Source: UBA1447 sp964627535 (lineage in GTDB: Bacteria > Bacillota > Clostridia > Oscillospirales > Acutalibacteraceae). From it: a stretch of 64,000 nucleotides of DNA. The stretch spans positions 1-64,000 of the forward strand of contig CAZVJW010000012.1 in the NCBI GenBank assembly GCA_964627535.1, read 5' to 3'. A model generated the notes under the pieces. The model was not told where the DNA came from. It saw only the letters and a program-made list of their open reading frames with translations, and did not search any database. Below are positions 45,442 to 52,911 of this stretch, piece after piece. The first letter of the stretch is position 1. Each line of letters starts with the position of its first letter. The translations under genes were made by a program, and so were the position numbers.

Positions 45442-45898
45442 TTTTGTATTTCATCGACCTCTCCGTCAGGCCAGCTAAAGCCGAGCTTTAGCTTATTCGC
45501 CTGCCACCTTTTTCTCCGAAAACAGGAACTCTTTCGTCGCTTCGCGACATTTCCTCTGACAGCGGAATAACCTTACCAAGGCGAGGCAAGACAATCCCTC
45601 CACCACCCTGGCTAAAGCCGAGCTTTATCCCTGACAAAAGCCGAGCTTTAGCCGATGCGGTCTCCCTACCTTTAACAAGGCAAACAGGGGTTCAATTCTT
45701 GGCTCGCCCGCCCCGCGTTTTTGTAGGGGTCGGTTTCCAAAACGACCCGAGGGCGGATCTTGAATCCGCTCCTACCCGAAAATCGGAACGATACAGGAGT
45801 CGTTCCGAACGCAATTGCAAATTTAATATAACCGCGTTAATGCCCTTGAAAAAACAATGCTTATAGTATATAATTATTATGTAATCCTGCAAAACCTG
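45442..45898. other. gene-free stretch rich in short palindromes
   Basis: Holds three copies of AAAGCCGAGCTTTAGC-like palindromes (45474-45492, 45611-45627, 45637-45652), a CGGAACGA/TCGTTCCG hairpin at 45784-45807, and other small inverted repeats. It resembles the decayed palindromic intergenic repeats common in Ruminococcaceae genomes. No gene was supported. Confidence 0.5.
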
Positions 45899-45926
45899 TT
45901 GACAATTTTTCGCCGATGTGTATAAT
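45899..45926 (+). promoter_or_regulatory. promoter of the tRNA-Gln gene
   Basis: TTGACA, 16 bp, TATAAT, 36 bp before the mature 5' end. Confidence 0.7.
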
Positions 45927-45962
45927 TATTATCTATCGGGCTTGTCGCCCAAAACCGAATAT

Positions 45963-46037
45963 TGCGGAATTGTGTAATTGGCAGCACGACAGACTCTGAC
46001 TCTGTTTGTCTGGGTTCAAGTCCTAGTTCCGCAGCCA
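45963..46037 (+). tRNA. tRNA-Gln (anticodon CTG)
   Basis: Acceptor arms TGCGGAA and TTCCGCA pair perfectly, with discriminator G and encoded CCA. The D stem is GTGT/GCAC, the anticodon stem ACAGA/TCTGT encloses the 7-base loop CTCTGAC with anticodon CTG, and the T arm is CTGGG-TTCAAGT-CCTAG. It reads CAG codons. A terminator follows two bases after the CCA. Confidence 0.95.
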
Positions 46038-46038
46038 G

Positions 46039-46071
46039 AAAAAACCGTTTGTGTATTACAAACGGTTTTTT
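46039..46071 (+). terminator. terminator after tRNA-Gln
   Basis: AAAAAACCGTTTGT pairs with ACAAACGGTTTTTT. A near-identical copy is at 48765-48797. Confidence 0.9.
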
Positions 46072-46072
46072 C

Positions 46073-46250
46073 AATGAAGTATCCCGTTCGGGATGTGAAG
46101 CCGCTGCGCTTATGAAGTGTCCTGCGGACATGAAGCGTGCTTCGCACATTAGGAACGGGATACTTCGCTTCAAGTTGAGTGAAAGCGGAACACTTCATTT
46201 CGCCTTAGGCGATACTTCATTTGCGAAGCATTCTTCATTTTACTACTTGG
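46073..46250. repeat. inverted pair of ATGAAG hairpin arrays
   Basis: Plus-strand units such as ATGAAGTGTCCTGCGGAC and ATGAAGCGTGCTTCGCAC (18 bp each) are followed by units in the opposite orientation (GGCGATACTTCATT, GCATTCTTCATT). The outer parts GAAGTATCCCGTTC and GAACGGGATACTTC can pair, so the whole region can fold as one large stem. 46134-46260 is repeated at 46863-46990. Confidence 0.7.
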
Positions 46251-46440
46251 GGTGACGGAGCCAATAGTATGTGCAAAGCACAAATAGGCAGCCCTAATCC
46301 TGGACCTGGCGTGACTTGAACAGCACGGCGGCTCGCAAGCCGCAAAAACTGCCGGGGTCGGTTTTTAGCGTGCGGGTAAAGTCCTTGGACGCTGCAATGA
46401 TCTAGAACAATTAAACAATTTTTATTTTTTCTATTAAGCA
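46251..46440. other. structured intergenic stretch
   Basis: Contains CTTGGGGTGACGGAG, which recurs at 46977 and in altered form at 48700, a GCGGCTCGCAAGCCGC hairpin at 46328-46343, and an imperfect AAAAACTGCCG/CGGTTTTT stem. The minus strand has loose likeness to small SRP RNA but lacks its GGAA apical loop. Not assigned. Confidence 0.35.
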
Positions 46441-46448
46441 GATTCAGC

Positions 46449-46477
46449 TTGACATTATTGTAGCAGTGAAATATTAT
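46449..46477 (+). promoter_or_regulatory. promoter of the 90-residue membrane protein
   Basis: TTGACA, 17 bp, TATTAT, 37 bp before the ATG. Confidence 0.7.
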
Positions 46478-46513
46478 TATACAAAACAATTATATTTTTG
46501 GAGGTATATCTTT

Positions 46514-46786
46514 ATGAAAAGTTTTATTTTAGGCGTTGTAATGTTATTCTGTGGCATAATGGGTTGCGTTGGTATGTTTATAACCGAAGCGATTAATCAT
46601 GCAGGCCATGGCGGCAACTTATGGGACGTGTTTTGGCAAGATGGAATCGTTATACCTTTAATTATTTTCGCATTGTTAACTGTTATCGGTTTGATAAAAG
46701 CTTTCATTGGTTCAAATGATAAAAACGAGACAATTACAGGATCTATCAAAAGGCTGATAGATGAACCTTACCCTAATGACAAATAG
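46514..46786 (+). CDS. small two-helix membrane protein
   Basis: 90 residues from the ATG at 46514 with GGAGGT eight bases upstream. Two membrane helices (about 4-24 and 47-66) flank a His/Gly-rich loop, INHAGHGGNLWDVFW. The tail is charged. I do not recognise a family. It has a good promoter and its own terminator, so it is probably a real, independent gene. Confidence 0.65.
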   Translation: MKSFILGVVMLFCGIMGCVGMFITEAINHAGHGGNLWDVFWQDGIVIPLIIFALLTVIGLIKAFIGSNDKNETITGSIKRLIDEPYPNDK

Positions 46787-46807
46787 TAAAAGAAATTGTT
46801 AAAGCGT

Positions 46808-46849
46808 CTCCCCCGCCGTGCATTTGACACGGCGTTTTTTGTATATCCT
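46808..46849 (+). terminator. terminator cassette, copy 1
   Basis: CTCCCCCGCCGTG, loop CATTTGA, CACGGCG, T6, then GTATATCCTA. The same 40-odd bases recur at 52462-52505, and in both cases an ATGAAG hairpin array follows. Confidence 0.8.
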
Positions 46850-46862
46850 ATTTAAGATGTTA

Positions 46863-46990
46863 AGCGTGCTTCGCACCTTTGGTACGGGATACTTCGCTTC
46901 ATTTTGAGCGTTAACGGAACACTTCATTTCGCCTTGGGCGATACTTCATTTGCGAAGCATACTTCATTTATATTACTTGGGGTGACGGAG
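46863..46990. repeat. direct repeat of the hairpin array, second copy
   Basis: About 90% identical to 46134-46260 by eye, running from AGCGTGCTTCGCAC to ACTTGGGGTGACGGAG. Together the two copies bracket the 90-residue membrane protein gene. Confidence 0.7.
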
Positions 46991-47042
46991 TCACTTTGTA
47001 AAAGTCTGCCGGCCCCTGTGTTTCCCCTTTGAAATTTTACAG

Positions 47043-47071
47043 TTGAATTTTCAATTATTCTATGATAAAAT
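47043..47071 (+). promoter_or_regulatory. promoter of the zinc-ribbon/TPR/SH3 gene
   Basis: TTGAAT, 17 bp, TAAAAT, 42 bp before the ATG. Confidence 0.6.
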
Positions 47072-47112
47072 ATTTTTGTTAACCGAATAATCATAAAAAG
47101 GAGGCCCCGCCA

Positions 47113-48631
47113 ATGTATTGTAAAAAATGCGGCCATCCAATTGAGGAAAACTCAATGTTCTGCAACGTATGCGGCGCACAATTGAAACCTGAAAACATCA
47201 CAACACCGATTGAGGAACAATCTAACAACGCGGAAGGTCAAACGGAACCTTTGTTCGGAGCTTCCGACCCCGGCAATGCAGGGCAGGGTGCGCCGTCCCG
47301 AACCTTTAAGCAGCCTGCATTTATAAACAACGCGCCGGAGCTGAAACTGAAGTATGAAAAGAAGAAGTCTAAGCTCCCTTTCATTATTACAATCGCACTT
47401 GTTCTTGTTATAGGCGCCGTGGCGGCTACCTTATTCGGCGTGAGTACGCTGAACACGAAAAAATACGATGAGCTCATCGACACCGGCAGCAAATACCTTG
47501 AAGAGATGAAATATGAGGAGGCCCGTCGAGAAATTCCTCGACGCGATTGATGTTAAACCCAAGCGCGAGGATGCGTATGCCGGCGCGGCAAAGGGTTATA
47601 TCGGCCTTGAAGAGCCGGAAAAAGCAACGGAAATCCTCGAAAAAGGGCTGGAAAATATGTTGGAACCCGGCGCAGAATACAAGGATCTGTGCGATGAACT
47701 CGGTGTCGCATACGAGGGGCAAAACACGGCGTCATCCGCGGCAGAAGAAAGCGTAACGGCACCGGAAACGGTGGCCGCGGAGTCTGCCACCAGTGCGCCT
47801 CAGTCGAACCCTGTTGACACAACAAAAGAGTCTACAACGAAAAAACAAACAATGGTATTACCTGAACATACTGACAGTGATGAATATCACGCTATAGTTA
47901 TTGCTCAGGGCGGATTGTCTCTAAGATACGGTCCCGGACAAAGCTATGACAGGATTCTTATCATTCCAAACGGTACGGCTGTCGTTGAAGCGGGATATAA
48001 CGATGACCCCGGATGGATATATGTAAAATATAATAATCAATACGGATGGGTGAAGGCGGAGTATATTGCTTTTGAGGGAGGTATGGCTAAACCTGTAATC
48101 TACTTATATCCTCAAAGAGAAACAAAAGTAAGCGTGAATCTGAATATTATTAATGGTGCGCTGACCTGCTCATATCCCGGCTATAATCATGGTTGGGATG
48201 TTACCGCGTTTCCGGGCGGACGAATTATAAATAACGCTGACGGCAAGGAGTACTCCTATTTGTATTGGGAGGCTATCTCAAATATCAAATATGATTTCAG
48301 CAAAGGTTTCGTTGTAAGGGGAAGTGACACGGTTTCATTCTTACAAAATAAATTAGCCGAAATCGGTTTGACTCCAAAAGAATATAATGAATTCATCGTA
48401 TATTGGCTACCTTTGATGCAGGACAATGAATATAATTTAATTTCCTTTCAGGATGCTGTTTATACCAATACAGCCCAATTAAAAATCACACCGCAGCCTG
48501 ACAGCATCCTTCGAATCTTCATGGCTTATAAACCATTAAACGAGAAAATCGAAATTGAGGAGCAAACATTTACGCAATTTAACAGAACGGGATTTACCGT
48601 CGTTGAATGGGGAGGAACCGAGGTTCAATAA
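47113..48631 (+). pseudogene. frameshifted zinc-ribbon, membrane, TPR and SH3 protein
   Basis: Read as one gene broken by a frameshift near 47520-47527 (GAGGCCCGTCGAG). The first part, 47113-47550, has a zinc ribbon (CKKCGHPIEENSMFCNVCG), a low-complexity linker, a membrane helix and the start of a TPR unit (KYLEEMKYEEA). The second frame, from about 47524, continues it exactly (VEKFLDAIDVKPKREDAY), then a Thr/Ser/Glu linker, a bacterial SH3 domain (LSLRYGPGQSYDRI...YGWVKAEYI) and a C-terminal domain starting KPVIYLYPQ. One extra C in CCC would explain the break. Base composition drops sharply in GC after about 47815, suggesting a chimeric origin. GGAGG precedes the ATG. It could be an assembly error. 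Confidence 0.8.
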
Positions 48632-48736
48632 GAAAAAAGCGAGCAATATCAATTTTACGAACGCAAAATGTCATGTTGCGATGCAATATATCATTCGTTA
48701 TTGGGGTGATAGAGCCATCAGTATGTGCGAAGAGCA

Positions 48737-48763
48737 GACGGTCAAGTCCTATCTCCGCAGCCA
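48737..48763 (+). pseudogene. remnant of the tRNA-Gln 3' end
   Basis: TCAAGTCCTA-TCTCCGCAGCCA matches the T-loop, acceptor 3' strand and CCA of the tRNA at 45963-46037, but the 5' two thirds are missing and the T stem no longer pairs. The likeness continues through the adjoining terminator. Confidence 0.75.
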
Positions 48764-48764
48764 G

Positions 48765-48797
48765 AAAAAACCGTTTGTTTATTGCAAACGGTTTTTT
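48765..48797 (+). terminator. duplicated tRNA-type terminator
   Basis: AAAAAACCGTTTG pairs with CAAACGGTTTTTT, differing from the copy at 46039-46071 only in the loop. It now ends the frameshifted gene's transcript. Confidence 0.8.
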
Positions 48798-48830
48798 CGA
48801 TGAAATGTGTAGTTTCATTTTTGTTCTAAC

Positions 48831-49136
48831 TTATTCATTATTTGCATTTTTATCGTGTCTTTTTATGTAGTCTTGATGGCTAGAGAAAATAAGATCTCCA
48901 TCCATATTGTATAATAAAGTATCTCCGCAAAAATTACACTCCATTTGTTCTTTTCCTATTGGAACAGAGCATGTTGGGCAAAAACTCCCCTCTGATTCAT
49001 ATTGGTTCACCGACGCAGTTGGCATATACTTTTCAACACTATGGAGTCTTCCCTTTTTATAAGTAAAAGTTGCCTTGCATTTAGTGCAATTCAGATTGGT
49101 ATCTCCTATTTGTTCCCCACATATCGGACACTTCAA
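48831..49136 (-). CDS. double zinc-ribbon protein
   Basis: 101 residues with two ribbons: CPICGEQ...CTKC in the first 20 residues, and CPTC...CNFCGD further on. No membrane helix. The end (FSSHQDYIKRHDKNANNE) is charged. It may bind nucleic acid or act as an adaptor. It lies 17 bp downstream of another zinc-ribbon gene and is likely co-transcribed. The sequence is clearly more AT-rich than the flanking housekeeping genes. Confidence 0.75.
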   Translation of the reverse strand: MKCPICGEQIGDTNLNCTKCKATFTYKKGRLHSVEKYMPTASVNQYESEGSFCPTCSVPIGKEQMECNFCGDTLLYNMDGDLIFSSHQDYIKRHDKNANNE

Positions 49137-49153
49137 AAAATCATCACCTTATC

Positions 49154-49903
49154 TTAATCTGCAATAGTTTTATCAGGTATTTGAAGAGTAAGTTTTTCAT
49201 ACTGATCCATAAATGATGTTACTTTTGTTGTTTTCGAGCTACTATAAGCAGAATAATTACCCGCAGGATTACAAGCTAAATCAACAAGCCCTTGATAAGC
49301 AGTATATAATTCGGTTACCGTTTCATAACATTTTTCTAAGCCTTCTGGCGGGTTTTGCAGCTCTTTCATTTTTGTTTTAACGCTTTCCTTATTTGAGTTC
49401 ATCGTTGAAACCTCAGACTTGATTGCAGAATCGTCAAATAAGTTTTTCAAAGCTACATTGAAATCGCTTGCCCAATAGCCACCTTTTCGCACATATTTAT
49501 CTGTTTCAATATCAGATTCTTTATATATAGCGTTTTGCCATACCTTTAAAGTCAAATTGCACATTGTTTCTGCTTGACTACCACTAACAAGCATGGTTGT
49601 CTTAACCGAGGTCAAATTATCTATGTATGTATTATATGTTTGCTGGTAATTATTTTTAGAGCTTACATTGTCAAAGATTTTTATTCCAACCGTTAAAATA
49701 ATACCCAGAACAACAAAAATGAGTACAATCAATAAAATTGTTTTTGTTTTTTTGTTTTTAATCTTTACACCAGTTAGCTCAACTTTTTGAGATTCCTGCG
49801 GAACAATTTCTTCATTTTCTGATAAAGGAAAACCACAGTTTGGACATGCTTGAACTCTGTCACTTATCTCTTTATTACATTCCGGGCAATTTATCAATGC
49901 CAT
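49154..49903 (-). CDS. zinc-ribbon membrane protein with extracellular helical domain
   Basis: 249 residues. The N-terminal ribbon has CPECNKE...CPNCGFP (6-26). A linker and one membrane helix (about 54-78) lead to a helical domain of some 160 residues outside the cell, rich in Lys, Thr and Ser and without cysteine clusters. Function unknown; this ribbon-helix-sensor layout is common in Firmicutes. Start ATG at 49903 with AAAGAAGGGG upstream. It is divergent from the kinase gene. Confidence 0.75.
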   Translation of the reverse strand: MALINCPECNKEISDRVQACPNCGFPLSENEEIVPQESQKVELTGVKIKNKKTKTILLIVLIFVVLGIILTVGIKIFDNVSSKNNYQQTYNTYIDNLTSVKTTMLVSGSQAETMCNLTLKVWQNAIYKESDIETDKYVRKGGYWASDFNVALKNLFDDSAIKSEVSTMNSNKESVKTKMKELQNPPEGLEKCYETVTELYTAYQGLVDLACNPAGNYSAYSSSKTTKVTSFMDQYEKLTLQIPDKTIAD

Positions 49904-50059
49904 ATTTTCCCCTTCTTTCTTATTTTATAAATTAATTATACTAATATATTATTGTTTCCGCAACATTTTTTTTACTTCTATAAAATGTTTTATGTACAGA
50001 AAGGCGAATTAATGTTATTTGAGCAAAGTGGTTCTGTTTATATATATTTAGAAAAGCTA

Positions 50060-50088
50060 TTGCACTTTTCATTGTTTATATATAATAT
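50060..50088 (+). promoter_or_regulatory. possible promoter of the kinase gene
   Basis: TTGCAC, 17 bp, TAATAT in a very AT-rich stretch; a TATAAT at 50081 is an alternative -10. Confidence 0.45.
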
Positions 50089-50150
50089 TATTTTTAATAT
50101 TATAGGAAATTATTACATTTGTTAATCTTGGAAATAGGAAAGGACTGTAT

Positions 50151-52457
50151 ATGAAAATCAAAGAATTAAATCGGTTATTTATTAATAATTTTTCAGAGAT
50201 AGAGCAGATTGGCAATGGTGGAAATGCTACAGTATACGCTGTTAAGCAAATTGACGAAGACAAGATAATTGCATTAAAAGTATTAAATTCCATTTGTGAA
50301 AACTTTGAAGAAAAACGAGATAGATTTATCATTGAAAAGACAAAGGTTGTAGAAATACAAAACGATATCAAAGGAATAATACCAATAATTGATTCTCAAT
50401 TGCCGGACTCCAGTAATGATTTATATTGGTATACAATGCCTATTGCTCAGCCAATCGATAAACATTTTGGTGAAAACAGAATAATATTGGACATTGTGAA
50501 ATGCATTATTTCACTAGCAAGTACTTTATCAATTTTACACGATAAAGATATCGTCCACCGAGATATAAAACCAGCAAATCTTTACTTCTATGGGGGTGAT
50601 TTTTGTTTGTCTGATTTTGGTCTTGTTGACTATCCTGATAAAAAAGATATAACTCGAACTGATGAACAGATTGGTGCAAAGGCTACCATTGCACCTGAAA
50701 TGAAAAGAGATTCTAGGAATTCAGATGGTAAAAAAGCCGATGTATATTCATTATCTAAAACATTGTGGATGCTATTAACTAAAAGCACCTTTGGGTTTGA
50801 AGGAATATATCATCCAGTTAGTAATGAGATGGGACTTGGAAATTTTTTTAGAAATGAGCATCTGGTCGAGTTAAACCAATTGTTAGTCGATTCAACACAA
50901 GATGAACCTTCCCTTAGACCCACGATGCTAGAATTTTTACAAAGACTTACGCAATTCACTGTGATTTACGAGGATTTTGAGAAGAGTAATTTAAGTGAGT
51001 GGAACTATGTAATGAACACTCTATTTAAAGAACCATCTCCAAACTCAGCATTTTGGCAGAATATTAATAGCATTATGAGTGTGTTAAATACAATAAGCTA
51101 TATGCCTAATATAAATCATTTATTTTTCCCTAATGGTGGCGGATTAGACTTGCACGATTCTACTTTATCAAAATATGAGAATTGTATTGAGTTGAACTGT
51201 TCAGGATTTATAAATATTGTTTCTCCGAACAGATTAATAGTTGAAAATATCGATGACGATCCTAGTTGGTCGTATTTTAGATTAGAACTTAATGAACTAG
51301 AGAAAAGTGGGGTGTTCGGTGATAGTTGTTATCCCGACTGTGAAGAAGAACTCATAGAACTTAACAAAAACAATTTTATACATCCATCGTATTGGCCATA
51401 TAGACATTATAATGAAATTCCATTTCCTGAAGGCACAAGAAAAGTCACTAGGATATTAAAAGGTGCATTAGTTATTTTTTGTAAATCATCAGTTTATAAT
51501 CATATGGCGAGTACATATGATGGCAGACATAATATCATGGATTCAGGAGGATTTAGAAAACATGTGGAAGAATTAAAAGTCAAAAACAAGTATAATTTAG
51601 AACATAAGGAGGAACTAGAAGAAGCTGAAAAAGCCAAAAAAATAGTTGAAGATGAATATCGTAAGAAAAATAGAGAAATTGCAATTAAGCGAGAAAACGA
51701 TCAAAAAGATTTATTTGATCTTTACTTTAAAAATTTTATTTTCGATTTAGGTGAGTATTCTATTCTCGATATTAATTCTACTGAGTCAACAAGAGTATAT
51801 GGGATTGATATCAGAATAGAATCTTATACTTTTGACTTTTCTTCATACAGATTGAAAAACGATTTCTATTTTAGATTAAATGTAGAAACAACAGGATATA
51901 GGAACTCACATATTGAAGTTAATTCAAAAGATGATGCAGTTTTTGAAACAATTGAAGATGTTAAAAAAGCGATTTTTGTAATTCAGAAACAAATTGATGG
52001 TTGCCCAGAGCTTTCCAAAAAAATATTTATTTCAATTTTATGCCAACGAATATATGCTCCCAGGCATCTATTTAATAAAGACGATTTAAATAAATTATTA
52101 TTATCTGGTGATGATAGTCACTGCAACATGCTTGTTGTAGATGAAGATGGATATTTAAACTTAATCGACCCTTCAAAATACAATGATTACGAACTATTTT
52201 CATATCCAGTTCGTAATGAGACATATGGTGCTGGTAATAATTATGTTGGTAAATATGCACCACTAACGGATTTAGATGATATATATTTGTCTAACTTGAA
52301 ATGGTGGTCATTGCATTTGGCTACAGGAGAAAGCGTGAATGTGGATTATTATGATAGAGATAAAAGTGAAAAAGAGCTAATTAATGAAATCGATCAATTG
52401 TTAGCCTCGAAAATCGATGTTGGAGTATGGAAAAAACGATCAGATGACATCAGATAA
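50151..52457 (+). CDS. soluble Hanks-type Ser/Thr kinase with unknown C-terminal region
   Basis: 768 residues. Residues 12-275 are a eukaryote-like kinase with all key residues: glycine loop GNGGNATV (21-28), K43 (ALKVL), HRDIKPANL with D138 and N143, DFG at 155-157, APE at 181-183 and D197 (ADVYSLSKTLW). It should be active. There is no membrane helix and no PASTA repeat, unlike PrkC. About 490-530 is a charged coiled coil. The remainder (to 768) is not recognised; it ends in a charged helix. The DNA is AT-rich and the gene is flanked by repeats and a RAYT gene, which points to horizontal acquisition. AGGAAAGGA precedes the ATG. Confidence 0.85.
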   Translation: MKIKELNRLFINNFSEIEQIGNGGNATVYAVKQIDEDKIIALKVLNSICENFEEKRDRFIIEKTKVVEIQNDIKGIIPIIDSQLPDSSNDLYWYTMPIAQPIDKHFGENRIILDIVKCIISLASTLSILHDKDIVHRDIKPANLYFYGGDFCLSDFGLVDYPDKKDITRTDEQIGAKATIAPEMKRDSRNSDGKKADVYSLSKTLWMLLTKSTFGFEGIYHPVSNEMGLGNFFRNEHLVELNQLLVDSTQDEPSLRPTMLEFLQRLTQFTVIYEDFEKSNLSEWNYVMNTLFKEPSPNSAFWQNINSIMSVLNTISYMPNINHLFFPNGGGLDLHDSTLSKYENCIELNCSGFINIVSPNRLIVENIDDDPSWSYFRLELNELEKSGVFGDSCYPDCEEELIELNKNNFIHPSYWPYRHYNEIPFPEGTRKVTRILKGALVIFCKSSVYNHMASTYDGRHNIMDSGGFRKHVEELKVKNKYNLEHKEELEEAEKAKKIVEDEYRKKNREIAIKRENDQKDLFDLYFKNFIFDLGEYSILDINSTESTRVYGIDIRIESYTFDFSSYRLKNDFYFRLNVETTGYRNSHIEVNSKDDAVFETIEDVKKAIFVIQKQIDGCPELSKKIFISILCQRIYAPRHLFNKDDLNKLLLSGDDSHCNMLVVDEDGYLNLIDPSKYNDYELFSYPVRNETYGAGNNYVGKYAPLTDLDDIYLSNLKWWSLHLATGESVNVDYYDRDKSEKELINEIDQLLASKIDVGVWKKRSDDIR

Positions 52458-52461
52458 CTCC

Positions 52462-52505
52462 CTCCCCCGCCGTGCATTTGACACGGTGGCTTTTTTTGTA
52501 TATCC
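52462..52505 (+). terminator. terminator cassette, copy 2
   Basis: CTCCCCCGCCGTG, CATTTGA, CACGGTGGC, T7, then GTATATCCTA. Matches 46808-46849 apart from a 2-base insertion and one substitution. Confidence 0.8.
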
Positions 52506-52510
52506 TATAG

Positions 52511-52595
52511 AAGAAATGAAGTGTCCTTCGGACATGAAGACGCTGCGCTTATGAAGTATTCTTCGGATATGAAGTGTACTGCGCACATTAAATTG
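52511..52595 (+). repeat. ATGAAG hairpin array, cleanest copy
   Basis: Four head-to-tail units: ATGAAGTGTCCTTCGGAC, ATGAAGACGCTGCGCTT, ATGAAGTATTCTTCGGAT and ATGAAGTGTACTGCGCAC (18, 17, 18 and 18 bp). Each holds a 4-5 bp stem around a TKCG loop. Confidence 0.75.
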
Positions 52596-52613
52596 TGAAA
52601 AGAGGAAAACACT

Positions 52614-52793
52614 ATGTCCTGTGAAAGCGTCAATAAAACAACCTGCCCCTGCACGGCTTCCTGCTCAAACCACGGCAAATGTTGCGAATGTGTTGCCAAC
52701 CATGCGCCTGACCAATTCCCGGCGTGTTTCTTTTCAACAGAAGGCGAGCGCCTTTATGACAGAAGTTTTGAGGCGTTAAAAAACGATAGATAA
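52614..52793 (+). CDS. DUF6485 cysteine-rich small protein
   Basis: 59 residues, ATG at 52614 with AGAGGA upstream. Seven cysteines lie in the order CPC, C, CCEC and C, within KTTCPCTASCSNHGKCCECV and FPACFF. This is the pattern of DUF6485, a short, probably metal-binding family common in anaerobic Firmicutes. Function unknown. It falls between the hairpin array and the first REP-like hairpin. Confidence 0.85.
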   Translation: MSCESVNKTTCPCTASCSNHGKCCECVANHAPDQFPACFFSTEGERLYDRSFEALKNDR

Positions 52794-52817
52794 TCACCCG
52801 TCGGACCACGGATGACC

Positions 52818-52895
52818 CGGGAAACGGGACGGAAAACCCGTCCCCTACATTGCGAGAAACGAAAAATACAGACGATGGGACGGATGATTCTTCCC
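52818..52895. repeat. REP-like hairpins upstream of the RAYT gene
   Basis: CGGGACGGAAAACCCGTC with CCCTAC after it (52825-52848) forms a GGGACGG/CCGTCCC-type hairpin. A second, decayed unit (GATGGGACGGATGATTC) lies at 52875-52895. Confidence 0.7.
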
Positions 52896-52911
52896 AACAA
52901 ATAGGTGTTAT

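Noticed and set aside
45962..46255. Open frames on both strands across the tRNA-Gln gene and hairpin arrays.
   Set aside because: They overlap a clear tRNA, its terminator and repeats; the frames come from the repeat pattern.
46280..46360. SRP (4.5S-like) RNA on the minus strand.
   Set aside because: The GGAA apical loop and flanking conserved bases are absent.
47551..47830. Minus-strand open frames within the TPR/SH3 gene.
   Set aside because: They are shadows in a GC-rich coding region, without ribosome binding sites or domains.
48555..48870. Short open frames over the tRNA remnant and terminator.
   Set aside because: They overlap the end of the frameshifted gene and the duplicated terminator, without start signals.
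52511..52595. 18-bp units as a CRISPR-like array or as a short coding repeat (Met-Lys-Cys-Pro...).
   Set aside because: The period is far too short for CRISPR, one unit is 17 bp, which breaks the frame, and other copies run in both orientations.
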